Of a DNA stretch of 43,622 nt, positions 33,823-42,544 are shown piece after piece; within the stretch, counting starts at the first letter, position 1; the number at the start of each line of letters is the position of its first letter. The position numbers and the translations under genes are program-made. Origin of the DNA: Hydrogenobaculum sp. (lineage in GTDB: Bacteria; Aquificota; Aquificia; Aquificales; Aquificaceae); contig JAGDWZ010000024.1 in NCBI GenBank assembly GCA_023269915.1, forward strand, positions 26,908-70,529, read 5' to 3'. Under the pieces are notes generated by a model, which saw only the letters and a list, made by a program, of their open reading frames with translations, had not been told where the DNA came from and searched no databases.

Positions 33823-34145
33823 AAGTTATTTTTAATCATCTTTCTTAAGCTATCTTCTGGCTGAACACCAACTCTAGTATCTACCACTTCTCCATTTTTA
33901 AACATCATTATGGTAGGAATAGCTCTAATACCATATCTCATAGAAACACCAGGGTTGTCGTCTGTGTTTAGCTTTCCTACTTTTATCTGACCGGCAAATT
34001 CACCCGCCAACTTTTCAACTACAGGCGCTATTATTCTGCAAGGACCACACCACGGTGCCCAAAAATCCACCAAAACAGGGACAGGAGAGTTTATCACTTC
34101 ACTTTCCCAGTTGGCATCTGTTAGCTCGATAACATTATTTGCCAT
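33819..34145 (-). CDS. trxA: Thioredoxin TrxA
   Basis: This is the classic 108-residue cytoplasmic thioredoxin with the active site FWAPWCGPCRIIAP (Cys33, Cys36), the buried Asp region VLVDFWA, and the cis-proline turn GIRAIPTIMMFKNGE. It donates electrons to peroxidases, ribonucleotide reductase and other thiol enzymes. GGAGG lies six bases before the ATG. The gene overlaps the ArsR-type regulator by 11 bases and trxB by four. Confidence 0.98.
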   Translation of the reverse strand: MANNVIELTDANWESEVINSPVPVLVDFWAPWCGPCRIIAPVVEKLAGEFAGQIKVGKLNTDDNPGVSMRYGIRAIPTIMMFKNGEVVDTRVGVQPEDSLRKMIKNNL

Positions 34146-34437
34146 CTTGAACCTCCTTAAACAATAAATTATAAACTTCTATAGCTCTTTTGTCTTTGAT
34201 ATAATAACATATTATAGACCCTTCTCTTTTCCATCCCACTATGCCTTTTGACCGTAGTATAGCCAAATGCTGAGATATGTTTGGTTGCGGAATACCCAAA
34301 ACATCTCCCAAGTTTTTCACGCATTGTTTATGCTCAATTAGAAGCTCTACTATTTTTAATCTAACTGGATGTCCTAACGCTTTTAAAAATTCGGCTATAT
34401 CTACTAATGTTTCTTCTTTGTCCACTTCTATGTTCAT
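34135..34437 (-). CDS. ArsR-family winged-helix regulator
   Basis: The track ORF opens at 34560 within the end of the receptor gene, but homology starts at MNIEVDKEETLVDIAEFLKALGHPVRL, so the ATG at 34437 is chosen (100 residues). The domain shows LKALGHPVRLKIVELL, the recognition region GIPQPNISQHLAILRSKGIV and the wing KREGSIICYYIKD. Only isolated cysteines are present and no ELCVCDL-type metal site, so it may sense redox state or a ligand not evident here. It leads the trxA-trxB operon, which suggests it controls thiol redox genes (inference). Confidence 0.88.
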   Translation of the reverse strand: MNIEVDKEETLVDIAEFLKALGHPVRLKIVELLIEHKQCVKNLGDVLGIPQPNISQHLAILRSKGIVGWKREGSIICYYIKDKRAIEVYNLLFKEVQDGK

Positions 34438-34446
34438 AATGAAAAT

Positions 34447-34452
34447 ATTATA
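34447..34452 (-). promoter_or_regulatory. -10 element of the arsR-trxA-trxB operon
   Basis: TATAAT on the minus strand ends nine bases before the ATG at 34437, leaving a leader of about three bases and no Shine-Dalgarno sequence. A 20-bp palindrome (34478-34497) lies upstream of it. Confidence 0.48.
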
Positions 34453-34477
34453 AACTAATTTTTTTATATTATGCGTT

Positions 34478-34497
34478 TTTTTAAAAGCTTTTAAAAA
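34478..34497. repeat. 20-bp palindrome upstream of the arsR operon
   Basis: TTTTTAAAAGCTTTTAAAAA is a perfect inverted repeat around a central GC. It lies about 25-45 bases upstream of the arsR -10 and overlaps the T-rich tail of the receptor terminator. It could be an operator or part of the terminator. Confidence 0.5.
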
Positions 34498-34516
34498 TAA
34501 AGGGCGCAAGGCCCTT
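34490..34516 (-). terminator. Rho-independent terminator after the TonB receptor gene
   Basis: On the minus strand AAGGGC-CTTGC-GCCCTT forms a six-base-pair stem followed by TATTTTT, about 25 bases after the receptor stop codon. It is the clearest hairpin-plus-T-run in the window and separates the receptor from the arsR-trxA-trxB operon. Confidence 0.75.
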
Positions 34517-34540
34517 AATTGGGAATGGACAAAGAGCGCT

Positions 34541-36565
34541 TTAAAAACTATATTGGGCATTTATATAAAACGTACGACCTGGTTCTGGTAATTTTATGCC
34601 CTGGTTGAAGGGATTTGAATAATAGTCGTTATAGCTATAATACTCTTGGTTTAGAGCGTTGTCTACTCCTACTGTAAAGCTTATATGTTGTAGATTGATA
34701 CCACCGTATAAGTTTACCAGTCCGTATCCTGGTATTTTTTGCTCGTGTAAATCTCTGTTTACGTTGTTTTGAGTGCTTGCCAATATAACCTCTACCGCAC
34801 CAAAATATTTTTTGCTATCGTATTTAACAGAAAGCACTTCCCTTAAAGGTGGTATGTCTGGAAGGTTTGGGCTTGTGATGTGTTTGTTGGTGTCTGTGAT
34901 CTGATAGCCTCTTACGTAAGAGGTCTCTGAATTTAATTTTATATTGTCTGTTATGCGGTATGTGGCCATTAGGTTGACGCCGTTCATAAAAGCTGTGGTG
35001 TTCCAGTATTCGTTTATTGTGTTTTTGCCAGACTTGAACTGAGTGATGGTTATATAGTCTTTTATATATCTATAGTAGGTATCTAAGTTTATATTAAAAG
35101 CCTTATACTGGGAGTTAAAACCTATATCAACCTCGTTGTTTTGGGCAGGTTTTAGATTTGGATTTCCTATCCAGTAACTTTTATTCGTCATATTTATTAG
35201 ATATATGTATCTTTCTTCTGGGTCTGGTGTTCTTACCGTATGACCAAAACCTATATAAAAAGTGTTGTTTTCGTTGATTTCTTTTTCTAATTTAATATAA
35301 CCACTTATATATGTATCTGTTTTCTTATCTGGGTTTGTTGTATAAAGACTTTTATAAGTATAAGTTGACATGTGTGATAAGTCTTTTGCTGTTAGGGAAT
35401 TATCTGGTGATGTTGTAGTATTGTCTAGTCTTAATCCAAATTTTAGCTTTAGACTTTTAGAAAATGAAAAATCTCTTTTGGCAAAAGCTCCAACGTTTGT
35501 TATAAACACATCTGGTATTATGTAGGGTGGAGTCATGCGCATGGGTGTTTGATTTGTTGCGTACCAATTTCTTCGATAAAAATCTATTCCAAATGTGGTA
35601 TTTAAAATATTTGCCGATATAGATGATCCATAGGTTTTTGTCCTGGCGTAGGTGGCCATGTACATCCTTGCTTGTCTGAATTGGTTTGTCATAAGATGAT
35701 AAACATCCGTATAATAAGCCCTAAATCTAAGGTTTTCTAAATCCTTTGAAATATTGTCTTTATCTATATGAAAATTTACTATGTTTGACCTATCGTATAT
35801 AGCATCCATACTAAGAAAAGGGTATAAAACGTTGTTGGCGCTTTGTTTTATATAAGAAAGTCCTATGTCTGTGTTGGTGGTGGGTGTGAAGCCAAACTTT
35901 GCCATGTAAGAGTTTATGTTAAAATCGTGGGTTGGTGTTGATTTATATTCGTTTGGTACATAATTTGTTATTTTAACACCGTGGGCATCTTTGTAAGGCT
36001 CTGCGGTTTTAAAAGAGTATCCTGCTACAAAGTAAAATTTACCGTTGTTGTAAGAGGCTTCTACGTTTGGATTTAAAAATCCGTAAGAATTTGCGTTAAA
36101 AGATAGGTTAGAATGCACACCCAATTTTGGATATATAGTTTTAACATCTATTAACCCGCCCATAGAACCTTGATGCGTTATGTTGTAAGGACCGTAAACG
36201 ATTTTTACGCCTTGTATAAAGTTTAAAGGTATGTGAAAAGCTGGCACATCCATCCTAGCTGGACAAGCTCCGTATAGCCTAGCGCCGTCTATTAGTATGT
36301 TTATATTGTCTCTGTTTAATCCGTTTAACACTATGTCATTTGCTATTACACCTTTTGAGTAGTTAAATATACCAGGTTCGTTGTTAAGGGCTTGTGCTAA
36401 ATCAACGCTATTTTTTCTATTTAGACTTTTAACGCTTTTGAAAGCCTCAAAACCATTTGGATGACCAAAAACTTCCATAGGCTTTAATAAGTATACGCTT
36501 GATAAGTCTTCTGCCATTCCAACATAGGAGAATACACAAAGAAGCAACAATGTCCTCTTTAACAT
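34541..36565 (-). CDS. TonB-dependent receptor, OprC/NosA-like (copper?)
   Basis: The 674-residue outer-membrane protein has a signal peptide (LKRTLLLLCVFSYVGMAE), a plug domain (about 40-150, with NSVDLAQALNNEPGIFNYS and NILIDGARLYGACPARMDVP) and a 22-strand-type barrel ending in ...YINAQYSF with terminal Phe. The plug has Cys101 and Met105 in a CxxxM arrangement within a GACPARMD segment, and the barrel has His290-Leu-Met292 (HxM). These correspond to the copper-site motifs known in OprC. Copper is therefore the likeliest ligand. An AAGGAGGA site and an extended -10 precede it. Confidence 0.87.
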   Translation of the reverse strand: MLKRTLLLLCVFSYVGMAEDLSSVYLLKPMEVFGHPNGFEAFKSVKSLNRKNSVDLAQALNNEPGIFNYSKGVIANDIVLNGLNRDNINILIDGARLYGACPARMDVPAFHIPLNFIQGVKIVYGPYNITHQGSMGGLIDVKTIYPKLGVHSNLSFNANSYGFLNPNVEASYNNGKFYFVAGYSFKTAEPYKDAHGVKITNYVPNEYKSTPTHDFNINSYMAKFGFTPTTNTDIGLSYIKQSANNVLYPFLSMDAIYDRSNIVNFHIDKDNISKDLENLRFRAYYTDVYHLMTNQFRQARMYMATYARTKTYGSSISANILNTTFGIDFYRRNWYATNQTPMRMTPPYIIPDVFITNVGAFAKRDFSFSKSLKLKFGLRLDNTTTSPDNSLTAKDLSHMSTYTYKSLYTTNPDKKTDTYISGYIKLEKEINENNTFYIGFGHTVRTPDPEERYIYLINMTNKSYWIGNPNLKPAQNNEVDIGFNSQYKAFNINLDTYYRYIKDYITITQFKSGKNTINEYWNTTAFMNGVNLMATYRITDNIKLNSETSYVRGYQITDTNKHITSPNLPDIPPLREVLSVKYDSKKYFGAVEVILASTQNNVNRDLHEQKIPGYGLVNLYGGINLQHISFTVGVDNALNQEYYSYNDYYSNPFNQGIKLPEPGRTFYINAQYSF

Positions 36566-36596
36566 TTCCTATCCTCCTTTATAAAATATATACCAA

Positions 36597-36605
36597 ATTA
36601 TAACA
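36597..36605 (-). promoter_or_regulatory. Extended -10 promoter of the TonB receptor gene
   Basis: TGTTATAAT on the minus strand is an extended -10 element about 31 bases before the ATG, giving a leader of roughly 25 bases with AAGGAGGA. It faces away from the globin-sensor promoter across the 159-base gap. Confidence 0.6.
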
Positions 36606-36683
36606 TTATTTTTTGTGAAATTCAAGTATAATTTTATGAAAACTTAACCACATATTTCTTAAAAATGGCTATAGGAATATTCA

Positions 36684-36692
36684 TGTTATACT
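36684..36692 (+). promoter_or_regulatory. Extended -10 promoter of the globin-sensor operon
   Basis: TGTTATACT on the plus strand is an extended -10 element that predicts a leader of about 26 bases without a Shine-Dalgarno sequence. An alternative TAAAAT at 36714-36719, five bases before the ATG, could give a leaderless message instead. Confidence 0.45.
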
Positions 36693-36724
36693 TTTATTGA
36701 TGAGAAAAACTTTTAAAATAGTTT

Positions 36725-37621
36725 ATGAGAAGCATAGAAGAGATTAAAAAGCATTATAGCTGGAGCAAGGAAGACGAGAAACATCTTAAAGAGATGAAGG
36801 ATATAGCAATTAAACATAAAGATGATTTTGTAAACAAGCTTTACGAGTATTTTAATATATTTGAAGACAAGGACAGGTATTTAAAAGATGAAAAAATAAA
36901 AGAAAGGCATAAAGCCCATTTACAAGCTTGGTTTTTGGAGCTTTTTGAAGGAAACATCGACCATCTTTATATTTCAAAAATTCAGCGTATAGGCATGAGG
37001 CATGTTCAGATAGGTCTACCGCCTCATTACTTAAACTCTTCGATGAATTTTGTTAGAGAGTTCATAGAAACACTAGTTATAGAAAAAACAGCAGATGCAG
37101 ACGAAAAGATAAAGATTTTAAAGTCTATAGATAAAATCCTTGATATAAACCTTGATGTTATCACAGAAGCTTATAGAGAAGAAGAATTTAAAACATATTT
37201 AGGTACTTCTAAAATCCAAAAAATATTCATAGAAGCCATTCAAGGAGTTTCAAGGTCAATAGACCTTTTTATAGTTACCATAATGAGCTTTTTAGCTATA
37301 GTGGGTGGTGGATGGATACTGTACGAATTGGTAAATTTGGTGCTTGGTAGATTGTCTCCTGAGTCTACCGCCCTTGAGATACTTGGTTCTACGCTTATTT
37401 TGTATGCAATATCTGAGCTTTTAAACGAAGAGCTAAAGCATTTAAAAGGGGCTTCTTTATCTCTTAAGGTGTTTGCTGGCATAGCTTTAGCTGCCATTAT
37501 AAGAAAAATACTTATAATATCTTTGTATCCAAAAAAGAGCATCGAGCTTTTAATACTTGGAATATTGATGCTTTTTGTAGGTATAGTGTATTTTATAATA
37601 AACAAGGTGGAGAAAAAATAG
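36725..37621 (+). CDS. Globin-coupled sensor fused to a PsiE-like membrane domain
   Basis: Residues about 1-165 form a globin-coupled sensor domain: YSWSKEDEKHLKEM, FVNKLYEYF, and the heme-proximal His in RIGMRHVQIGLPPHYL (His93). Residues about 178-294 form four membrane helices. The middle pair ILYAISELLNEELKHLKGASLSLKVFAGIALAAIIRKILII resembles the PsiE (phosphate-starvation-inducible E) family. The output is therefore a membrane domain, not a methyl-accepting or GGDEF domain. It presumably senses oxygen, NO or redox state through heme. An mlaE-type gene follows after one base, so the two are co-expressed. Confidence 0.82.
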   Translation: MRSIEEIKKHYSWSKEDEKHLKEMKDIAIKHKDDFVNKLYEYFNIFEDKDRYLKDEKIKERHKAHLQAWFLELFEGNIDHLYISKIQRIGMRHVQIGLPPHYLNSSMNFVREFIETLVIEKTADADEKIKILKSIDKILDINLDVITEAYREEEFKTYLGTSKIQKIFIEAIQGVSRSIDLFIVTIMSFLAIVGGGWILYELVNLVLGRLSPESTALEILGSTLILYAISELLNEELKHLKGASLSLKVFAGIALAAIIRKILIISLYPKKSIELLILGILMLFVGIVYFIINKVEKK

Positions 37622-37622
37622 C

Positions 37623-38363
37623 ATGGTAGAGTTTATAAACGCTTTGGGAGAAGCTCTATATATATTTCTTGTGGCTTTTGTTCACATTTTCAAAAATAGA
37701 CCCAAAACAAAACATTTCATAGATAGGATGATTTACATAGGGGCTGATACGGTACCCGTTGTAGTCACAACTTCTTTATTTACTGGCGGGGTTTTGGCTT
37801 TGCAAACGTATTCTACCCTTCATAAGTTTAACTCAGAATACCTTATAGGTGCTTTGGTGGCTCTTTCAATGGGAAGAGAGCTTGGGCCTGTGCTCACATC
37901 TCTTATGGTAGTGGCAAGGGTCGGCTCTGCTATTACAGCTTCCATAGGCACTATGAAGGTTACCGAGCAAATAGACGCTCTTGAGACTTTGGCTATAAAT
38001 CCTTATGCTTATATTACAAGCCCAATACTTTTTGCTTGCATGGTAGATTTACCACTTCTTACCATATTGTCGGATATATCCGGTATAATAGGCGGTTATC
38101 TTGTAAGCACCTTAATATTTCACATAAATGGGCATATGTACTGGGATAAAACAAAAGAGATTGTGGATTTTTACGATATATACGGCGGTCTTTATAAATC
38201 TTTTGTTTACGGTATTGTGATAGCCACTGTGAGCAACTACTTTGGTTTTAAGACAAGCGGTGGTAACCAAGGGGTTGGAAGAGCTACCACCTCTTCTGTG
38301 GTGGTATCCTCTATGCTAATTCTTATACTTGATTACTTTTTAACTGCTATTATATATACATGA
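37623..38363 (+). CDS. mlaE: MlaE-family ABC transporter permease
   Basis: MlaE permeases move phospholipid between membranes with an MlaF-type ATPase and MlaD-type substrate protein. The protein shows VVVTTSLFTGGVLALQT, the signature LVALSMGRELGPVLTSLMVVARVGSAITASIGTMKVTEQIDALETLAINP and five or so helices, with length 246 as in the family. It starts one base after the globin-sensor stop and overlaps the next gene by four bases. The partner ATPase and MCE-domain genes are not in the window. Confidence 0.95.
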   Translation: MVEFINALGEALYIFLVAFVHIFKNRPKTKHFIDRMIYIGADTVPVVVTTSLFTGGVLALQTYSTLHKFNSEYLIGALVALSMGRELGPVLTSLMVVARVGSAITASIGTMKVTEQIDALETLAINPYAYITSPILFACMVDLPLLTILSDISGIIGGYLVSTLIFHINGHMYWDKTKEIVDFYDIYGGLYKSFVYGIVIATVSNYFGFKTSGGNQGVGRATTSSVVVSSMLILILDYFLTAIIYT

Positions 38364-38800
38364 AGTACTTTTTTATAAGTTTAGCGTTTTTGGCTTTTAG
38401 TATTGGAAGCTTTGGTGATAGCACCACCAAGAATAGTTCAAACATCACTCCCACTATATGGCATGGGCTTTATATTTACTATTACAATCAAGCTAAAGAA
38501 CTTTCAAGGAAAGAACATAAGCCTGTGCTCCTGTATTTTTACGGAAACGACTGCACATACTGTGATCTTTTTGATCAGTATGTATTGCAAAAGCCTGATG
38601 TAGTGGAGTTTGTAAACAAGCATTTTATATTTTCTTCTGTAAATGTAGACGATGCTGGTGGCAATAAGTTTATAAGAAAATTTAGGCTTTTTGGAACGCC
38701 TGCCTTTGCTGTAATATATCCAAATGGGCATTTTAAGGTTTACCAAGGCTATAAAACAAAAGAGCAGTTTTTATATATACTAAGCAAGCTTGACAGATAG
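38360..38800 (+). CDS. Periplasmic thioredoxin-fold protein
   Basis: The 146-residue product has a signal peptide (KYFFISLAFLAFSIGSFG) and a thioredoxin fold with active site GNDCTYCDLF (Cys65, Cys68) and cis-Pro loop LFGTPAFAVIYPNGH. The CxxC with Thr-Tyr between the cysteines and the WHGLYIYYYNQAKELSRKEHKPVLLYFYG lead-in resemble SoxW/thioredoxin_7-type proteins that reduce periplasmic disulfides. It overlaps the mlaE stop (ATGA) and precedes mnmA by two bases. The substrate is unknown. Confidence 0.85.
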   Translation: MKYFFISLAFLAFSIGSFGDSTTKNSSNITPTIWHGLYIYYYNQAKELSRKEHKPVLLYFYGNDCTYCDLFDQYVLQKPDVVEFVNKHFIFSSVNVDDAGGNKFIRKFRLFGTPAFAVIYPNGHFKVYQGYKTKEQFLYILSKLDR

Positions 38801-38802
38801 CT

Positions 38803-39831
38803 ATGAGGATAGCCGTAGGGATGAGTGGCGGTGTTGATTCAAGTGTTGCCGCTTATCTTTTGAAAGAGCAAGGGCATGATGTAGTAGGCGTCACCCTACG
38901 ATTTTACAAAGAAGAATGTCCTGAAAATGCAAGAGTGTGCTGCTCTCCGAAGGATGTGCAGGATGCTAGGATAATATGTGATATCCTTGGAATACCACAT
39001 ATAACCTTTGACTGGGAAAATCTTTTTAAAGAAAGGGTGATAGACTATTTTATCAAAAGCTACAAAACAGGTTTTACACCAAATCCTTGTGCTATATGCA
39101 ATAAAGATGTAAAGACTGCGTTTTTGGGCTTTTATCTAAAACAAGCTGCTGATATAGATTTTTTAGCTACAGGGCATTATGTAATAAAAGAAGATGGTAA
39201 AATAAAAAGAGCTAAAGAAAAAGATCAGTCTTACTTTATGGCGCTTGTACCAAAACAAAGCTTAGAATATCTTATGTTTCCAATAGGTCATATGACAAAG
39301 CAAGAGACCAGAGAAATCGCTAAAAAAATAAACCTTCCAGTGGCAAACAAAGTAGACTCTCAGGATGTATGTTTCTTGAAAGGTATGAGTTTAGAAGATT
39401 ACCTGTCTCAGTTCATAGAAATGCTGCCCGGAGATATAATCCACATAGAAACTAAAAAAGTTCTCGGAAAACACAAAGGTGTCCATAGGTATACGATAGG
39501 CCAAAGACATGGGCTTGGCATATCTTACCACGCACCTCTTTATGTGGTAGAGAAAGACGTAGAAAAAAATATAGTATATGTAGGTGAAAAAGAGCACCTT
39601 TTTAAAAACGTGATAACTTTAAAAGATTACAACAAAATAGAGGATTTTGAAAAAGACAATATGTATATTCAAATTAGGTACAACTCAAAACCAATACCTA
39701 TAGAGCACGTTGAAGAATATGAAAACACTTTGAAGGTTTATTTGAAAGAGCCAGCCACTCAAGTGGCAAAAGGTCAAGTAGGGGCTATATATAACAACGA
39801 TATTTTATTGGGAGGTGGTATCATATCTTAA
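38803..39831 (+). CDS. mnmA: tRNA-specific 2-thiouridylase MnmA
   Basis: MnmA puts sulfur on U34 of Glu, Gln and Lys tRNAs. The PP-loop GMSGGVDSSVAAYLLKEQGHDVVGVTL, the first catalytic cysteine in TPNPCAICNKDVK and the second in SQDVCFLKG are all present, as are YTIGQRHGLGI and a C-terminal beta domain. The length of 342 residues is normal. It is embedded in the globin-mlaE-thioredoxin run, where the sulfur or thiol theme may be coincidental. Confidence 0.97.
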   Translation: MRIAVGMSGGVDSSVAAYLLKEQGHDVVGVTLRFYKEECPENARVCCSPKDVQDARIICDILGIPHITFDWENLFKERVIDYFIKSYKTGFTPNPCAICNKDVKTAFLGFYLKQAADIDFLATGHYVIKEDGKIKRAKEKDQSYFMALVPKQSLEYLMFPIGHMTKQETREIAKKINLPVANKVDSQDVCFLKGMSLEDYLSQFIEMLPGDIIHIETKKVLGKHKGVHRYTIGQRHGLGISYHAPLYVVEKDVEKNIVYVGEKEHLFKNVITLKDYNKIEDFEKDNMYIQIRYNSKPIPIEHVEEYENTLKVYLKEPATQVAKGQVGAIYNNDILLGGGIIS

Positions 39832-39839
39832 AAAAGCTT

Positions 39840-40259
39840 TTGTTTTTGGCTTTTACGATGATGCTAAGCTCTTGCTCTTATATCGTGATAGTGCACGACC
39901 CGCTTAGCGCCAAAGAACATGTAGAACTTGGATATACATACGAAAAACAAAAAGATTACAAAGATGCTATATACCAATACAAAATGGCTATAAAAAAAGA
40001 CGGCAACTACGACCTTGCTTACTTTGATTTGGGAAACGTTTTTTTCAAAGAAAAAAAATATAACGATGCTATAAAATATTACAAAAAAGCTATAAAGATA
40101 AATCCTAAAAATACCGATGCGTTAAACAATTTAGCCTATACCTACTATAAACTTGGGGATTTTAAAAAGGCAAAGTTTTATATACTAAAAGCCTTAAAAC
40201 TTAAACCAGATAGTAAAATTTATCAAAGTACTTTAAAAGAGATAGAAAGCAAGCTATAA
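39840..40259 (+). CDS. TPR-repeat lipoprotein
   Basis: The mature protein is about three tetratricopeptide repeats, for example AKEHVELGYTYEKQKDYKDAIYQYKMAIKKD and AYFDLGNVFFKEKKYNDAIKYYKKAIKINPKN, a protein-protein interaction scaffold. The lipobox is MLSSC, so it should be lipid-anchored. The TTG start used by the track gives a signal peptide with no positive charge. In-frame codons upstream (ATC TTA AAA AAG CTT) would supply the missing Lys-Lys, with GGAGG nine bases ahead, so the true start may be an unusual ATC at 39825. Function unknown. Confidence 0.8.
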   Translation: MFLAFTMMLSSCSYIVIVHDPLSAKEHVELGYTYEKQKDYKDAIYQYKMAIKKDGNYDLAYFDLGNVFFKEKKYNDAIKYYKKAIKINPKNTDALNNLAYTYYKLGDFKKAKFYILKALKLKPDSKIYQSTLKEIESKL

Positions 40260-40267
40260 TACTTTTT

Positions 40268-40555
40268 ATGATTGTTGGTATAGTAATAATAGATTTTTAT
40301 ATACCAGATGCTCTTTCTTTGAAAGAAAAAAGACACTATGTAAGGTCTATAAAAGATAAGCTCGTTAGCAACTTTAAAATATCTGTATCTGAAGTGGATT
40401 TCCACGATTCTTGGCAACGCTCCAGAATAGGCGCTGCTGTGGTGGGAGTAGATAAAGAAGGGGTCAATCAGGTGCTAAATTCTATAGTAAAATTTAGTGA
40501 AAAGCAGTGGCCAGATATACTTTTTGATGTTAGCTTGGAGTTTTTAAACATCTAA
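40268..40555 (+). CDS. YlxP-like DUF503 family protein
   Basis: The 95-residue protein matches the small DUF503/YlxP family: it starts MIVGIVIIDFYIPDALSLKEKRHYVRSIKDKL, has the signature VSEVDFHDSWQRSRIGAAVVG, and ends in a beta strand SLEFLNI. The family adopts a ferredoxin-like fold and often neighbours rbfA and infB; its role is unclear, possibly in ribosome assembly. Here it follows the TPR gene by eight bases. Its stop codon overlaps the stop codon of the convergent next gene by two bases. Confidence 0.9.
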   Translation: MIVGIVIIDFYIPDALSLKEKRHYVRSIKDKLVSNFKISVSEVDFHDSWQRSRIGAAVVGVDKEGVNQVLNSIVKFSEKQWPDILFDVSLEFLNI

Positions 40556-40956
40556 TCTTCTTCGTCTTCTTTTTTGGGACCAAATAGCTCAGATATGTCT
40601 TTTCTCCAAAACGGCACGTTTTCTATCCTCTTTTTAAGCCTGTTGAAAGCTTTTTCCTTTTCTTTTAATTTAAATTCTAAAGATATTTTGTCGTATTCTA
40701 ATTGTTTTATTTGTTCGTATAAAGAGGCAATTTGTTTGTTTAACGATATTATTACATCGTTTGATTCTTTTAGTTTGTCTACCACTTCGTTGTATCTTTC
40801 AATAGATATACAATGAAAACCTTTCATTTCTTTGTTGTAAAAATCTTCAATAGCTTTTTCTACGACATCCGTGGAAGAAATACCCAGCTTTTCAGCCAAA
40901 GCTTCTATTTTCATAAGCGTCTTTGAGTTTAGTCTATAAGTTTTTGAAACCCTCAC
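40552..40956 (-). CDS. Ribbon-helix-helix protein with C-terminal coiled coil
   Basis: The track ORF opens at 41169, but the plausible protein begins at GTG 40956: VRVSKTYRLNSKTLMKIEALAEKLGISSTDVVEKAIEDFY is a typical ribbon-helix-helix (MetJ/Arc-like) DNA-binding fold. After a short link, residues about 57-110 are a Glu/Lys/Leu coiled coil, and the tail is acidic (KKEDEED). Total about 134 residues. I do not recognise a specific family. A TGCTATAAT extended -10 ends six bases before the GTG, so the message should be leaderless. It diverges from metG. Confidence 0.7.
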   Translation of the reverse strand: MRVSKTYRLNSKTLMKIEALAEKLGISSTDVVEKAIEDFYNKEMKGFHCISIERYNEVVDKLKESNDVIISLNKQIASLYEQIKQLEYDKISLEFKLKEKEKAFNRLKKRIENVPFWRKDISELFGPKKEDEED

Positions 40957-40962
40957 GTTTTT

Positions 40963-40971
40963 ATTATAGCA
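40963..40971 (-). promoter_or_regulatory. Extended -10 promoter giving a leaderless GTG-start mRNA
   Basis: Minus-strand TGCTATAAT is a perfect extended -10. The six-base spacer AAAAAC ends at the GTG start codon, so +1 coincides with the G of GTG. The same nine bases precede tRNA-Arg. Confidence 0.62.
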
Positions 40972-40989
40972 TATGTATTGAGTTTTTAA

Positions 40990-42501
<1,512 letters not shown>

Positions 42502-42532
42502 AAAATAAAAAGCCAAATAAAGATTTTTAGGT

Positions 42533-42538
42533 TATATT
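42533..42538 (+). promoter_or_regulatory. -10 element predicting leaderless dapA mRNA
   Basis: TATATT is followed by exactly six bases (ATTAGT) and the dapA ATG. There is no Shine-Dalgarno sequence in the 43-base gap after metG. The region is very AT-rich, so this is weaker than the 40963 case. Confidence 0.42.
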
Positions 42539-42544
42539 ATTAGT

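Noticed and set aside
34135-34437. Arsenic or cadmium sensor
   Set aside because: The fold is ArsR-like but no paired metal-binding cysteines are visible; neighbours are thioredoxin genes, not metal-efflux genes.
36725-37621. Globin-coupled diguanylate cyclase or chemoreceptor
   Set aside because: No GGDEF, HAMP or methyl-accepting domain follows the globin; the rest is a four-helix membrane domain.
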